This document shows positions 15,931 through 24,751 of a stretch of DNA of 64,000 nucleotides, one piece after another. This DNA comes from CAZYVD01 sp964651045. GTDB taxonomy: Bacteria > Zhuqueibacterota > QNDG01 > DSAB01. The stretch spans positions 1-64,000 of the forward strand of contig CAZYVD010000008.1 in assembly GCA_964651045.1 (NCBI GenBank), in the 5' to 3' direction. The notes under the pieces are model-generated. The model searched no databases and had not been told where the DNA came from. It was given only the letters and a program-made list of their open reading frames with translations. The stretch's first letter is position 1. Each line of letters begins with the position of its first letter. Both the position numbers and the translations under genes were made by a program.

Positions 15931-16512
15931 TCACGATATTTCATGAGAACAGGGATTTAAGCTGTTATAAAGGTTCATCGCAGAATCGATACCCTTTACA
16001 ACAAACTCCCTTACTGCAAGTGTTGCTGCCTCGATCATGCTTTCTACTGCCTGTAGTTCACTCCTCTTAAATGGAGAGAGAACAAATTTTATTGAGTCTA
16101 TCTCAGGATCGTTTCCTATACCCATTCGCAGTCGCGGAAAATCTGATGTGCCAATATAATCTATTATTGAAGCAAGGCCCTTATGACCGCCATGACTTCC
16201 CTTTTTCCGTATCCTTATCTTACCGAGAGGCAAGTTGAGGTCGTCGCACAAGATGATGATTCTTGGAATCTTAAGATTATACTTTTTTATAACACTTTCT
16301 ATTGCTATTCCACTTCTGTTCATATAAGTTGTAGGTTTTGCCAGAACCACTCTCTTGGAATCAAAAAAAACTTCGCAACTCTGGCACTGTCCTTTCTTTT
16401 TAAATTTTACACTCTCTTTTTGTGCTATTCTGTCCAGAACCATAAACCCAAGATTGTGTCTTGTTTTTCGATATCGAAGACCTGGATTTCCCAGTCCTGC
16501 TATTAGATACAT
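15931..16512 (-). CDS. pth: peptidyl-tRNA hydrolase
   Basis: A 193-residue Pth, which frees tRNAs from dropped peptidyl-tRNA. Signatures: MYLIAGLGNPGLRYRKTRHN with the catalytic His near residue 19, KPTTYMNRSG near 60, LCDDLNLPLGKIRIRKKGS near 87, and GHKGLASI. Full length. The start lies six bases after the stop of rplY/ctc, so the pair is cotranscribed. The order prs-rplY-pth is conserved in many bacteria. Confidence 0.96.
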   Translation of the reverse strand: MYLIAGLGNPGLRYRKTRHNLGFMVLDRIAQKESVKFKKKGQCQSCEVFFDSKRVVLAKPTTYMNRSGIAIESVIKKYNLKIPRIIILCDDLNLPLGKIRIRKKGSHGGHKGLASIIDYIGTSDFPRLRMGIGNDPEIDSIKFVLSPFKRSELQAVESMIEAATLAVREFVVKGIDSAMNLYNSLNPCSHEIS

Positions 16513-16518
16513 CTAGAT

Positions 16519-17187
16519 CTATCCTTCTGGCTCCTCTTTTTTATCTTCAGGTTTCTTCTCACCTGCTTCTGCTTCTTTTTCCTCTGCAGCCTCTACACCT
16601 TCTTCAACCTCTTCTTCCTTTACTGCCTTCTCGGTTACAACCTTTGGATGAATTACATTGGCAACCGCGTGATCCAGATCTGTTATGATTTTAATCTTTT
16701 CGACCTCTACATCCCTTAATGTAATGACATCCCCGATTTTTAGGTCAGACACATCAACTTCAATATGGTCTGGAATGTCGAGAGGAAGGCCCTCAACTTC
16801 TACTTCTCTAAGCAGGTGTTCGAGAATTCCACCCTCTTCAACACCAACCGGTTCTCCGGTTAGCAGAATTGGAATCGTAAGGTGAACCTTTTCTGTAAGC
16901 TTTACACCCATCAGATCGATATGAATTATTGTATCTGTTATTGGGTCCTTTTGGATCTCTCTTATAACCGACTTTCGCTCCTTGCCCTCGGGAAATATTA
17001 CATTTAATACATTTATTTTCTGATGCAGAATATTTCTTAGTTCCTTCTCATCCACGCTTAGATGAATTGGCTCTTCATTATGAAAGTAAAAAACTCCTGG
17101 TATTCTACCATTCTTTCGCAGCACCTTTGCTGTATGAGGGCCTGTTTTTTCTCTTGGCTGTGCATGAATGTCTGCTGTTTTAGGCAT
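16519..17187 (-). CDS. rplY: 50S ribosomal protein L25, CTC (general stress) form
   Basis: A 222-residue long-form L25. The N-terminal 5S rRNA-binding domain (about residues 5-95) has REKTGPHTAKVLRKNGRIPG and DPITDTIIHIDLMGV. The C-terminal TL5/CTC beta domain (about 96-185) includes PVGVEEGGILEHLLREVEVE and DVSDLKIGDVITL. A very acidic tail of about 35 Glu-, Lys- and Ala-rich residues closes the protein. The GAGGA site before ATG 17187 supports this start. It lies between prs and pth, as expected. Confidence 0.95.
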   Translation of the reverse strand: MPKTADIHAQPREKTGPHTAKVLRKNGRIPGVFYFHNEEPIHLSVDEKELRNILHQKINVLNVIFPEGKERKSVIREIQKDPITDTIIHIDLMGVKLTEKVHLTIPILLTGEPVGVEEGGILEHLLREVEVEGLPLDIPDHIEVDVSDLKIGDVITLRDVEVEKIKIITDLDHAVANVIHPKVVTEKAVKEEEVEEGVEAAEEKEAEAGEKKPEDKKEEPEG

Positions 17188-17199
17188 TGATTTTCCTCG

Positions 17200-18132
17200 C
17201 TATTTTTTTACTGAATAGAAAAGTGAACTTATCGACTCCTCATTATGAATTCTCTTTATTGCCTCACCAAAAAGGGAGGCACTGGACACTACTTCAATTT
17301 TATTGCTCCGTTTATTGTCCTGAAGTGGTACTGTATCACTGACAAAGACTTTTGATATTTCCGAATCTTCCAGACGCTTGATAGCATCCCCAGAAAGAAT
17401 TGGATGTGTACATGCTGCCACGATCTGGCAGGCTCCTGCTTTTTTTAACATCTCTGCTGCCCTGCACAGGGTTCCTCCCGTGTCGATCATGTCGTCTACC
17501 ATTATCACATTTTTATCCTTAATGTTTCCTATGAGCGTGACATCTTCGATATTGTTTGGGCCGGATCGCTTTTTATCTACCACGGCAAGATCGAATCCGA
17601 GTCTGTTGGCATACGCCCTGGCTCGCTTCAGGCTTCCAACGTCGGGTCCAACCACCACACCATCCTTAAAGAGTTTTTTTATTCTGTCGATAAAGAATAT
17701 CGATGAATAGAGATGATCGAATGGTATGTCAAAGAATCCCTGAATCGATGCAGAGTGTAGATCCAGTGTTAAGACACGATTGGTACCTGCAGTTGAGATC
17801 AGATTTGCCACGAGTTTTGCCGACAGGGCAACTCGTGGCCGGTCTTTTCTGTCCTGACGTGCATATCCAAAATAGGGCAGCACTGCTGTTATTCTCTTTG
17901 CCGAGGCCCTGTGAGCAGCATCGATCATCAGGAGAAGTTCAAGTATGTTTTCGGCTGGAGGAGATGTGGGTTGAATTATAAAAACATCGTTTCCGCGGAT
18001 GTTTTCATTATATTTTACAGAGATTTCCCCGTCGCTGAAACGTCCCAGTTCTACATCTCCGAGCTCCATACCAAGATAGCCTGCAATTTTCTCTGCAAGG
18101 GGTCTGTTTGCACTTCCTGAGAAAATTTTCAT
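17200..18132 (-). CDS. prs: ribose-phosphate pyrophosphokinase
   Basis: A 310-residue PRPP synthase (class I), making PRPP from ribose-5-phosphate and ATP for nucleotide, His, Trp and NAD synthesis. Visible motifs: KIFSGSANRPLAEKIA at the N-terminus, GRFSDGEISV near residue 30, YFGYARQDRKDRPR near 95, DLHSASIQGFFDIP near 127, and the PRPP loop VMVDDMIDTGGTL near 211. Full length. A hairpin lies between it and the tRNA-Gln upstream, so it may use its own promoter. Confidence 0.97.
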   Translation of the reverse strand: MKIFSGSANRPLAEKIAGYLGMELGDVELGRFSDGEISVKYNENIRGNDVFIIQPTSPPAENILELLLMIDAAHRASAKRITAVLPYFGYARQDRKDRPRVALSAKLVANLISTAGTNRVLTLDLHSASIQGFFDIPFDHLYSSIFFIDRIKKLFKDGVVVGPDVGSLKRARAYANRLGFDLAVVDKKRSGPNNIEDVTLIGNIKDKNVIMVDDMIDTGGTLCRAAEMLKKAGACQIVAACTHPILSGDAIKRLEDSEISKVFVSDTVPLQDNKRSNKIEVVSSASLFGEAIKRIHNEESISSLFYSVKK

Positions 18133-18169
18133 GCTGCTTTCAATCCTTTAAAATATTCTCTATACAATA

Positions 18170-18214
18170 AAATTCCCGAAACCTTGACATCACCATCAAA
18201 TAATGGGTTTCGGG
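18170..18214 (-). terminator. terminator or attenuator after tRNA-Gln, ahead of prs
   Basis: CCCGAAACC (18175-18183) pairs with GGTTTCGGG (18206-18214), and TTGA/TCAA inside the loop can extend the structure. On the minus strand AATTTTATTG follows, a broken T-run. It lies between the tRNA-Gln and prs, so it either ends the tRNA transcript or attenuates reading into prs. Confidence 0.65.
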
Positions 18215-18258
18215 AGCAGTGCTTTTAATTTTATCTCGTCTGTGAATATATTCTAAAG

Positions 18259-18330
18259 CTGGGGCGGGAGGATTCGAACCTCCGAATGCAGGATCCAAAA
18301 TCCTGTGTCTTACCACTTGACGACGCCCCA
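18259..18330 (-). tRNA. tRNA-Gln (anticodon TTG)
   Basis: A 72-base cloverleaf on the minus strand. The acceptor TGGGGCG pairs with CGCCCCA; the anticodon stem CAGGA/TCCTG holds loop TTTTGGA (anticodon TTG, reads CAA); the T arm is GGAGG-TTCGAAT-CCTCC. The discriminator is G. CCA is not encoded. The order ispE, tRNA-Gln, prs is the classical arrangement in many Gram-negative bacteria. Confidence 0.96.
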
Positions 18331-18355
18331 CTATTAAGAAATCTTTAGTGTTACT

Positions 18356-19207
18356 TTACATAGGTCTGCAGAGAAAGCTTTTCATTCTCTGCTCAATAGA
18401 AAAGAACTCTACCGCCTCTTCCGCTTTATCTGATTGATTAAAGAGTCCATACACCGACGAGCCGCTTCCCGACAAACTGGCATAAAAGGCACCCTTTTCA
18501 TATAGCTTCTCCTTAATCGTTAGGAGTAGAGGATGCCTTTTAAATACCACTTCCTCAAAGTCATTTTTAATATTGAACCTCAAATATTGAGGATCAAATC
18601 TTTTAAAAAGTAATTTAAATTTAGTGAAATTTTCATCTTTTGTCAAGGCAATTTTAGAGCGGCTGTATGCCCATTTTGTAGAGATGTGTATTTGAGGGCT
18701 CACCACAAGTGCCAACCAATCCTTTTCTATTTTTACAGGGGTCAATATCTCTCCTCTGCCTGTTGCCAGCATCGTTCCTCCCCTAATAAAAAAAGGAACG
18801 TCTGAGCCGATTGTTGCAGCAATATTCTCAAGTTCTGTTATTGAAAGGTTTAGTTTCCACATGATGTTTGCTGCAACAAGGGTTGCTGCAGCATTACTGC
18901 TTCCGCCTCCAAGACCGGATCCAACAGGAATAGTCTTTTTTAGGTGAACCCTTAGTCCTTCATCGATTTTGAACCTTTCTCTGACAAGATCAAATGCCCT
19001 TAAGATTAAATTGTCGGGTCCAGCAGGAACATCTGAGTCGGTTATGGTAATTGTGATTTCTTTCCCGCTCTTCTCAAATGTGATCTCATCATGAAGATCG
19101 ATTTGCTGTAGAAGAGTTACTATTTGGTGATATCCATCCTCCCTTTTCTTTATGATATTTAATCCGATATTTATCTTTGCATAAGATTTTAATGTAATAC
19201 GATCCAA
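18356..19207 (-). CDS. ispE: 4-diphosphocytidyl-2-C-methyl-D-erythritol kinase
   Basis: A 283-residue GHMP kinase that phosphorylates CDP-ME in the non-mevalonate (MEP) isoprenoid pathway. Visible: SYAKINIGLNIIKKREDGYH at the start, the ATP loop PVGSGLGGGSSNAAATL near residue 92, GSDVPFFIRGGTM near 133, and the C-terminal SLSGSGSSVYGLF. The start is TTG at 19207 with AAGGA and GAGG sites upstream; no good ATG exists. It shows that the cell uses the MEP pathway. It is the first gene of the ispE-tRNA-prs-rplY-pth block. Confidence 0.95.
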   Translation of the reverse strand: MDRITLKSYAKINIGLNIIKKREDGYHQIVTLLQQIDLHDEITFEKSGKEITITITDSDVPAGPDNLILRAFDLVRERFKIDEGLRVHLKKTIPVGSGLGGGSSNAAATLVAANIMWKLNLSITELENIAATIGSDVPFFIRGGTMLATGRGEILTPVKIEKDWLALVVSPQIHISTKWAYSRSKIALTKDENFTKFKLLFKRFDPQYLRFNIKNDFEEVVFKRHPLLLTIKEKLYEKGAFYASLSGSGSSVYGLFNQSDKAEEAVEFFSIEQRMKSFLCRPM

Positions 19208-19228
19208 ATCCTCAGTCCTTATGCATTC

Positions 19229-21364
19229 CTATCTTTTCATTCCGAGCTGATCGAACATGAATGCATATTCGAGTGCAATCCTTTTGTATCTCTTAAATCT
19301 TCCAGATGCACCGCCGTGTCCAGACTCCATGTCAATATCGATTATCAGAAGATTATTGTCTGTTTTCATATCTCTCAGCTTTGCCACCCATTTCGTTGGT
19401 TCAAAATATTGTACCTGTGAATCGTGTAGGCCTGTTGTAACAAGCATTGCAGGATAGTCCTTTCGTTCTACATTATCATATGGAGAGTAAGAGAGCATGT
19501 AGTAATAATACTTCTTATTCTTTGGATTGCCCCATTCATCGAATTCGGCAGTTGTTAATGGAATGGACTCATCAAGCATAGTTGTAACAACATCTACCCA
19601 TGGTACAAGCGCAAGAATTCCCTTAAACAGGTCGGGCCTCATGTTTGCAACCGCTCCCATCAGAAGTCCTCCAGCACTTCCTCCCATTGCAAACAGTTTG
19701 TCAGGATTTGTAAATCCCTCATTTATGAGATGCTCGGCACAGTCAATAAAGTCTGTGAATGTATTCTTTTTCTTCAGCAGTTTGCCCTCTTCATACCAGT
19801 ATCTTCCCATTTCTGAGCCGCCGCGGACATGGGCGATTGCATATACAAATCCCCTGTTCAGAAGGGTTAGACGGGCAGAGCTGAAGTAGGGATCCATACT
19901 TGCACCATAGGAGCCATAGCCGTAGAGAAGACAGGGATTATTACCATCTTTTTTTAATCCTTTCTTATAGACAACAGAGATTGGTACTCTTGTGCCGTCG
20001 CGCGCTGTTGCCCACAATCTTTCTGCATGATAATCCTCAGGATTAAACTTTCCTAAAACCTCCTCTCTCTTTAGCAGCCTTTTTTCTCTTGTCTTCATAT
20101 TGAAGTCATAGGTTGTATTTGGCGTTGTAAGAGATGAGTAGCTGTATCTCAGGATTTCTGTATCAAATTCGCGATTTATAGATGGATATGCAACATAGAC
20201 CTCCTCACCAAAGTCGATGTAGTAGTCCTCATTGCTACTCTGATTGATGACTCTTATCTGCCTGAGTCCATCTTTTCGTTCTGCAAGTACAAGATAATCT
20301 TTGAATATCTCTACACTATTGAGCAGGACATTGTTTCTGTGGGGTATCACCTCTTTCCAGTATTTTTTTTCTGTCTTATCTGTGCCGGTCTCCATTAATC
20401 TGAAATTCTTTGCATTCCAGTTTGTAAGAATGTAGAATCGATCTTTGAAGTGATATATTGAATACTCATGGTCTCTCTGACGCTTCTGGAAAATGCGGAA
20501 TTTTCCGTATGGATCATCGGCATCGAGAATGCGCATCTCTGTTGATAGTGTGCTGTAAGACCCGATTATCAGGAATTTTCTCGATTTCGATTTGTATATG
20601 CCGGTCGAGAATGTTTTGTCCTTCTCATTGAAGATCTCCACATCCTCTGATGGATCGGTTCCAAGAATATGCCGCATTATTTTATATGCACGAAGAGTCG
20701 GATCCTTTTTTGTATAAAAGACTGTTTTATTGTCATTTGCCCAGACTGCACTACCAGTAGTGTTTGATAGCCGGTCTGGAAGCATTTTACCACTCTTCAG
20801 ATCCTTAAAATAGATTGTATACCTTCTTCTGCTGACAGTATCTACACCAAAAGCAAGATATCTGTTATTTTCACTTACCTGTAATCCCCTGACACTGTAG
20901 TAACTATATCCATCTGCCATTTGAGGAACATTCAGCATTATCTCCTCTTCTGCGTCGAGGCCTCCTTTCTTTCTGGCATATATGGGATATTCCTGATCTT
21001 TTTCGTATCGTGTATAGTAGTAATACCCATTATCAAGATATGGTACAGACATATCTGTCTTTTTTATTCGGCCTATTATCTCTTTGTACAGCCTTTTCTG
21101 GAGTTTCTCAGTATGCTTCATCATGGCATTTTTATATCTATTCTCTGCTTTAAGATACTCGATCACCTTTGGATTTTCTCTCTGGTTAAGCCAGTAGTAG
21201 TTATCGATACGTGTATGTCCGTGAATGGTTAGTTTCTTGGGGATTTTTTCCGCCCTTGGCGGAGCTATTGTTTCTGGAGATCTTTTTTCGCCACATGAGG
21301 CCAGAAACAGGATAGTTATAAGAAGAGGCGTATAAATTTTCCATGTTAAAACTACGTGTTTCAT
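19229..21364 (-). CDS. oligopeptidase B-like S9A peptidase, lipoprotein
   Basis: A 711-residue prolyl oligopeptidase-family enzyme. The N-terminal beta-propeller covers about residues 80-420; the alpha/beta hydrolase domain covers about 430-711. The nucleophile sits in GGSAGGLLMGAV near 565, the Asp near 648 (TTGLHDSQVQYFEP) and the His near 687 (MESGHGGASGR). The YGYGSYGASMDP block also fits oligopeptidase B, which cleaves after Lys and Arg. The protein begins with a signal ending in LASC followed by GEK, a good lipobox, so it should be a lipoprotein; most family members are cytosolic. The normal start motif of the family (IDNYYWL) follows at residue 53. Confidence 0.92.
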   Translation of the reverse strand: MKHVVLTWKIYTPLLITILFLASCGEKRSPETIAPPRAEKIPKKLTIHGHTRIDNYYWLNQRENPKVIEYLKAENRYKNAMMKHTEKLQKRLYKEIIGRIKKTDMSVPYLDNGYYYYTRYEKDQEYPIYARKKGGLDAEEEIMLNVPQMADGYSYYSVRGLQVSENNRYLAFGVDTVSRRRYTIYFKDLKSGKMLPDRLSNTTGSAVWANDNKTVFYTKKDPTLRAYKIMRHILGTDPSEDVEIFNEKDKTFSTGIYKSKSRKFLIIGSYSTLSTEMRILDADDPYGKFRIFQKRQRDHEYSIYHFKDRFYILTNWNAKNFRLMETGTDKTEKKYWKEVIPHRNNVLLNSVEIFKDYLVLAERKDGLRQIRVINQSSNEDYYIDFGEEVYVAYPSINREFDTEILRYSYSSLTTPNTTYDFNMKTREKRLLKREEVLGKFNPEDYHAERLWATARDGTRVPISVVYKKGLKKDGNNPCLLYGYGSYGASMDPYFSSARLTLLNRGFVYAIAHVRGGSEMGRYWYEEGKLLKKKNTFTDFIDCAEHLINEGFTNPDKLFAMGGSAGGLLMGAVANMRPDLFKGILALVPWVDVVTTMLDESIPLTTAEFDEWGNPKNKKYYYYMLSYSPYDNVERKDYPAMLVTTGLHDSQVQYFEPTKWVAKLRDMKTDNNLLIIDIDMESGHGGASGRFKRYKRIALEYAFMFDQLGMKR

Positions 21365-21395
21365 ATTTCTCTCCTCCTTTTATTTATGATAGGTT

Positions 21396-22247
21396 TTAAG
21401 ATTTCAGTCCATTTATAAAAGAATCTACACATTGTGGAAGTCGGGTTGAATAGCCTCCCTCAAGGACTATGAATGTTGGTCTCTCGATTCTGGATATGAG
21501 TTTTCCGATCTGGTTATATGTTTCGACCTTAAGCATCATCTGCGTCAGAGGATCTTCCTCAAATGTGTCGAATCCTGCAGAGATGCCCAGAACATCTGGC
21601 TTAAATTCTTCTATTTTCTCACAGGCGATTTCAAGTGTTTTGAGATATTCTGGCTCACCTGTGCCTGGTGGCAGAGGATAGTTCAGAACATTTTCGCCAG
21701 ACTCCAGACCTGTGCCAGGATACAGGGGAGATTGGTGTAGTGATACATATAATACAGATGGATTTGTCTTAAATATATCTTCTGTTCCGTTTCCGTGATG
21801 ACAGTCTATGTCGAGTATTGCAGCTTTTGCGGATGGATCGTCTGCAAGAAATCTTGCCGTTGCAATGGCAATATTGTTAAAATAGCAGAAGCCCATGACA
21901 CTATTTTTCGTGGCATGATGTCCAGGAGGCCGCATTAGAGAGAACCCCATCTCACCAGTCACAGCAGACTGTAATGCAAGTATTGCACCTCCTGCAGAAA
22001 GCCTTGCATATTCATATATATTAGGAAGTGCAGGAGTGTCGAGGTCGATGAATTGGCCATTTCTGACTTTCTCAAGGAGCAAAAAAGAGTGGACTCGAAT
22101 GATATCTTCGTCTCTGCAGAGTGTTGGCTCTATAAATGAAATGTTTTTCTTTTTAAGATAGTTATAGATAGCTAGTACTCTTTCAGGGGATTCGGGATGA
22201 CCTTGCTGCCCATATTCAAGGCATCTTGGTGAGAAAAAGTATTTCAA
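21396..22247 (-). CDS. histone deacetylase-fold enzyme (AcuC/acetylpolyamine hydrolase type)
   Basis: A 283-residue arginase/deacetylase-fold protein. The zinc-site and active-site motifs are all intact: RPPGHHA near residue 104, GFCYFNNIAIA, DIDCHHGNGTEDIF near 147, SLHQSPLYPGTG, and GISAGFDTFEEDPL near 220. The closing GGY (LEGGYS) is present too. Such bacterial enzymes remove acetyl groups from lysines (AcuC on acetyl-CoA synthetase) or from polyamines. The start is TTG at 22247 with AGAGGAA upstream. The gene lies downstream of a TTGACA promoter and 31 bases ahead of the oligopeptidase, so both may be one transcript. The substrate is not predictable. Confidence 0.88.
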   Translation of the reverse strand: MKYFFSPRCLEYGQQGHPESPERVLAIYNYLKKKNISFIEPTLCRDEDIIRVHSFLLLEKVRNGQFIDLDTPALPNIYEYARLSAGGAILALQSAVTGEMGFSLMRPPGHHATKNSVMGFCYFNNIAIATARFLADDPSAKAAILDIDCHHGNGTEDIFKTNPSVLYVSLHQSPLYPGTGLESGENVLNYPLPPGTGEPEYLKTLEIACEKIEEFKPDVLGISAGFDTFEEDPLTQMMLKVETYNQIGKLISRIERPTFIVLEGGYSTRLPQCVDSFINGLKS

Positions 22248-22276
22248 ATGTTGTTCCTCTTGTTTGAAATCAATAA

Positions 22277-22305
22277 AATGTAAAATATATTGTATGCAAT
22301 GTCAA
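22277..22305 (-). promoter_or_regulatory. sigma70-type promoter of the deacetylase gene
   Basis: On the minus strand TTGACA (22305-22300), 17 bases, TACATT (22282-22277), about 30 bases before the TTG start at 22247. Confidence 0.55.
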
Positions 22306-22379
22306 ATGAAAAATAACAGATTCTTTGTACACAAATAAAACTTGAATTTCCTGCTTTGAATATGTATCTTGAGGTGATT

Positions 22380-23207
22380 ATGCACTCTGATAGAATAAAT
22401 AAAGCATCTTCATATATCAGAAGAAGAATAGGATGTTTAAAACCAGAGATTGGTGTTATTCTGGGTTCTGGACTTGGAGAGATTGGGAAGAGACTTAAGG
22501 ACAGAATTTTACTCGATTTTGAAGAGATTCCAAACTGGCCAAGATCTACTGTAAAGGGACATCCGGGGAAGGTTGTTTTTGGCAGGATGGGCGATATAGA
22601 GGCAGCCTTTGTTCAGGGAAGAGTACATCTTTATGAAGGATATTCTATTGACAGAGTTGTCTTTCCGATAAGAGTGCTTGGAAGACTTGGAATAAAAATT
22701 TTAATCATAACAAATGCAGCTGGCGGTTTGAATCCCTCTTTTAATGAGGGTGATGTGATGATAATAACAGATCAAATCAACTTCACCTTCACAAATCCTC
22801 TGATAGACTCATCAGGTATATTTAAAGAGGAGATGTTTCTTGACATGTCCTCTATTTATGATAAAAGATTGATTTCTATTGCAGAGAGAGCGGCTGATAG
22901 ACTAGGGATTTCTTTTCATAAGGGTGTGCTTGTTGGTGTGAGAGGTCCTGTTTATGAGACTAAAGCTGAGGTGAAGATGATGCGTATGTTGGGGGGAGAT
23001 GCTGTTTGCATGTCTACGGTTTCAGAGGTGATTGCCGGTGTATATGAGGGGATGCACATATTGGGAATTTCCTGTATAACAAATCCTGCCACAGGGCTTT
23101 CTGAGAGAAGGCTGAATCATGAGGAGGTAAAAAAAACAGCGAATCGATTTTCCGGTATGATTGGCGATTTGATTGAGGAGATAATAAAAAATGAGGAGTG
23201 GAGGTGA
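22380..23207 (+). CDS. purine nucleoside phosphorylase, trimeric type
   Basis: A 275-residue PNP of the trimeric (NP-I) family. It splits purine nucleosides with phosphate to a base and ribose-1-phosphate. Motifs: GVILGSGLGEIGKRL, VKGHPGKVVFG, GRVHLYEGYS, ITNAAGGLNPSFNEGDVM, and MSTVSEVIAG. The residue after the last motif block is Asn in ISCITNPATG, which fits 6-oxopurine nucleosides (guanosine, inosine) rather than methylthioadenosine, where Asp is usual. ATG 22380 is chosen for its GAGG site; upstream TTG and ATG lack one. The next gene's ribosome site overlaps its stop codon. Confidence 0.92.
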   Translation: MHSDRINKASSYIRRRIGCLKPEIGVILGSGLGEIGKRLKDRILLDFEEIPNWPRSTVKGHPGKVVFGRMGDIEAAFVQGRVHLYEGYSIDRVVFPIRVLGRLGIKILIITNAAGGLNPSFNEGDVMIITDQINFTFTNPLIDSSGIFKEEMFLDMSSIYDKRLISIAERAADRLGISFHKGVLVGVRGPVYETKAEVKMMRMLGGDAVCMSTVSEVIAGVYEGMHILGISCITNPATGLSERRLNHEEVKKTANRFSGMIGDLIEEIIKNEEWR

Positions 23208-23211
23208 AAAA

Positions 23212-24144
23212 TTGAACCTTAAGTATTTTATTGTTGCAAACCCTGTGGCAGATCATGGCAGGGTAGCACCGAAGATAGAAGAGGCTCAAAAGCTTCTTAC
23301 CTCTCTTGGACTCGATTTTGAGATCAAGCAGACAGAAGGCCCCTGGCATGCAGCAGAGCTTTCATCCGAGGCCGCAAGGAGCGGATATGATGTTGTGGTT
23401 GCAATGGGAGGAGATGGTACTGCAAACGAGGTATTAAACGGCATTATGATGGCAAAAGAGAAGGAGAATTGTAGGTGTTCTATGGGGATACTGGCTGTTG
23501 GAAGGGGAAACGATATGGCCTTTGGAATGGGCATACTAGGGGGATTGAATGAGGGATGTAGAGTACTTGCAGAAGGACACACAACAAGTACAGATGTAGG
23601 GCTCGTGTTTGTCGATCACAACACAAGGGGAAGATATTTTGGAAATGGGATTGGCATAGGCTTTGATGCTGCTGTAGGATTTGAGGCCGCAAAGATGACG
23701 CATCTACATGGTTTTCCTGCCTATGTCTGTGCTGCACTGAAGACCCTCATGTTTTATTATAATGCACCACATATAACAACAGTTTGTGATGGCAAAAAAA
23801 TCGATGGTCACTTTATAATGATCTCTATTATGAATGGAAACCGTATGGGAGGCGGCTTCATGATGGCGCCTGAGGCCATCAACAGAGATGGTCTGCTCGA
23901 TATTTGTATTGTAGAGAAGGCGGCAAGGCCTGCGCTTCTCAGGCTCATGCTTAAATTCATAAAGGGAACCCACACGTTTAGCCATCTCGTTAAAACCGAC
24001 AGGGCCAGGCACATTGAGGTCATTTTAGAGATGGAATCTCTGCCGGCTCATGCAGACGGAGAGACACTTTGTCATGAAGGAAGTCACCTGAAGATCGAGG
24101 TCGTTCCAGAAAGTATAGATATAGTTTGCAGCAAGAGAGGGTAA
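23212..24144 (+). CDS. diacylglycerol kinase-family lipid kinase
   Basis: A 310-residue lipid kinase of the DagK/YegS/BmrU family. Motifs: FIVANPVADHGR at the N-terminus, VAMGGDGTANEVLNGI near residue 66 (ATP site), VGRGNDMAFGMGI near 100, FGNGIGIGFDAAVG near 143, and LPAHADGE near the C-terminus. These enzymes phosphorylate diacylglycerol, sphingoid or similar lipids. The start is TTG 23212, because GGAGG lies six bases upstream, overlapping the PNP stop; an in-frame ATG at 23191 would lie inside the PNP gene. It shares one base with the following methyltransferase gene. Confidence 0.9.
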   Translation: MNLKYFIVANPVADHGRVAPKIEEAQKLLTSLGLDFEIKQTEGPWHAAELSSEAARSGYDVVVAMGGDGTANEVLNGIMMAKEKENCRCSMGILAVGRGNDMAFGMGILGGLNEGCRVLAEGHTTSTDVGLVFVDHNTRGRYFGNGIGIGFDAAVGFEAAKMTHLHGFPAYVCAALKTLMFYYNAPHITTVCDGKKIDGHFIMISIMNGNRMGGGFMMAPEAINRDGLLDICIVEKAARPALLRLMLKFIKGTHTFSHLVKTDRARHIEVILEMESLPAHADGETLCHEGSHLKIEVVPESIDIVCSKRG

Positions 24145-24725
24145 TGAAGTCTTTAGAATTGTGGAACATAAAGGCCTCGTTTTACAGGGGAGCAAGAAGT
24201 CTTCCACTGATTAAAAAAATATTGGAAAGGGAGATAGATAATCTGAAGGGTTTGCTTCAAAGAGCAGGGCCTCTTCCCGAGATTATAGTGGATATTGGGA
24301 CTGGTGCAGGCTCTACTCTGGTGTTATTTCCTGGTTATGTGAAAGTTGTAGGAGTGGACATTTCAATTGCAATGCTTAAAAGGGCAAGAAGTATTAGGAA
24401 TATTTTTTGTGTTGTTGCAGATTCAAATAGGTTGCCTTTTAAGGGAAAACTCGATTTTATTTCAGCAGTAGGTTTGACAGAATACATCAATGACAGGAGG
24501 GAATTTTTAAAAGAGGTTAAGAGTATAATGAGAGATGGAGCAAGATTGTTAATCACGATTTCTCAGCCAAATGTTTATAATGTTTTGAGAAATCTTCTCG
24601 GGTCTCATGTACATACTGTTTCGATTGAAGATTGGGAGGTAGAGCTTTTAGATCAGGGTTTTGAGATTTTAGAGAGAAAAGAGACAATGATGCAGGTTCA
24701 GTATCTACTGAAATGTAGAACATAA
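24144..24725 (+). CDS. class I SAM-dependent methyltransferase
   Basis: A 193-residue methyltransferase. The SAM site IVDIGTGAGSTLVLF (motif I) lies near residue 52, VVGVDIS (motif II) near 73 and FISAVGLTEYI (motif IV region) near 105; LLITISQPNVYNVLRN follows. Helical N-terminus, no membrane span. ATG 24144 overlaps the kinase stop by one base (TAATG) with GAGAGGG upstream. Its substrate is unknown. Being coupled to a lipid kinase, it could act on a lipid, as some phosphatidylethanolamine methyltransferases do, but the sequence does not prove it. Confidence 0.8.
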   Translation: MKSLELWNIKASFYRGARSLPLIKKILEREIDNLKGLLQRAGPLPEIIVDIGTGAGSTLVLFPGYVKVVGVDISIAMLKRARSIRNIFCVVADSNRLPFKGKLDFISAVGLTEYINDRREFLKEVKSIMRDGARLLITISQPNVYNVLRNLLGSHVHTVSIEDWEVELLDQGFEILERKETMMQVQYLLKCRT

Positions 24726-24751
24726 ACCGATGTCAAATTAAAGAGTATGGC

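Noticed and set aside
18140..18331. A short minus-strand frame across the tRNA-Gln
   Set aside because: It reads straight through a certain tRNA and a terminator hairpin.
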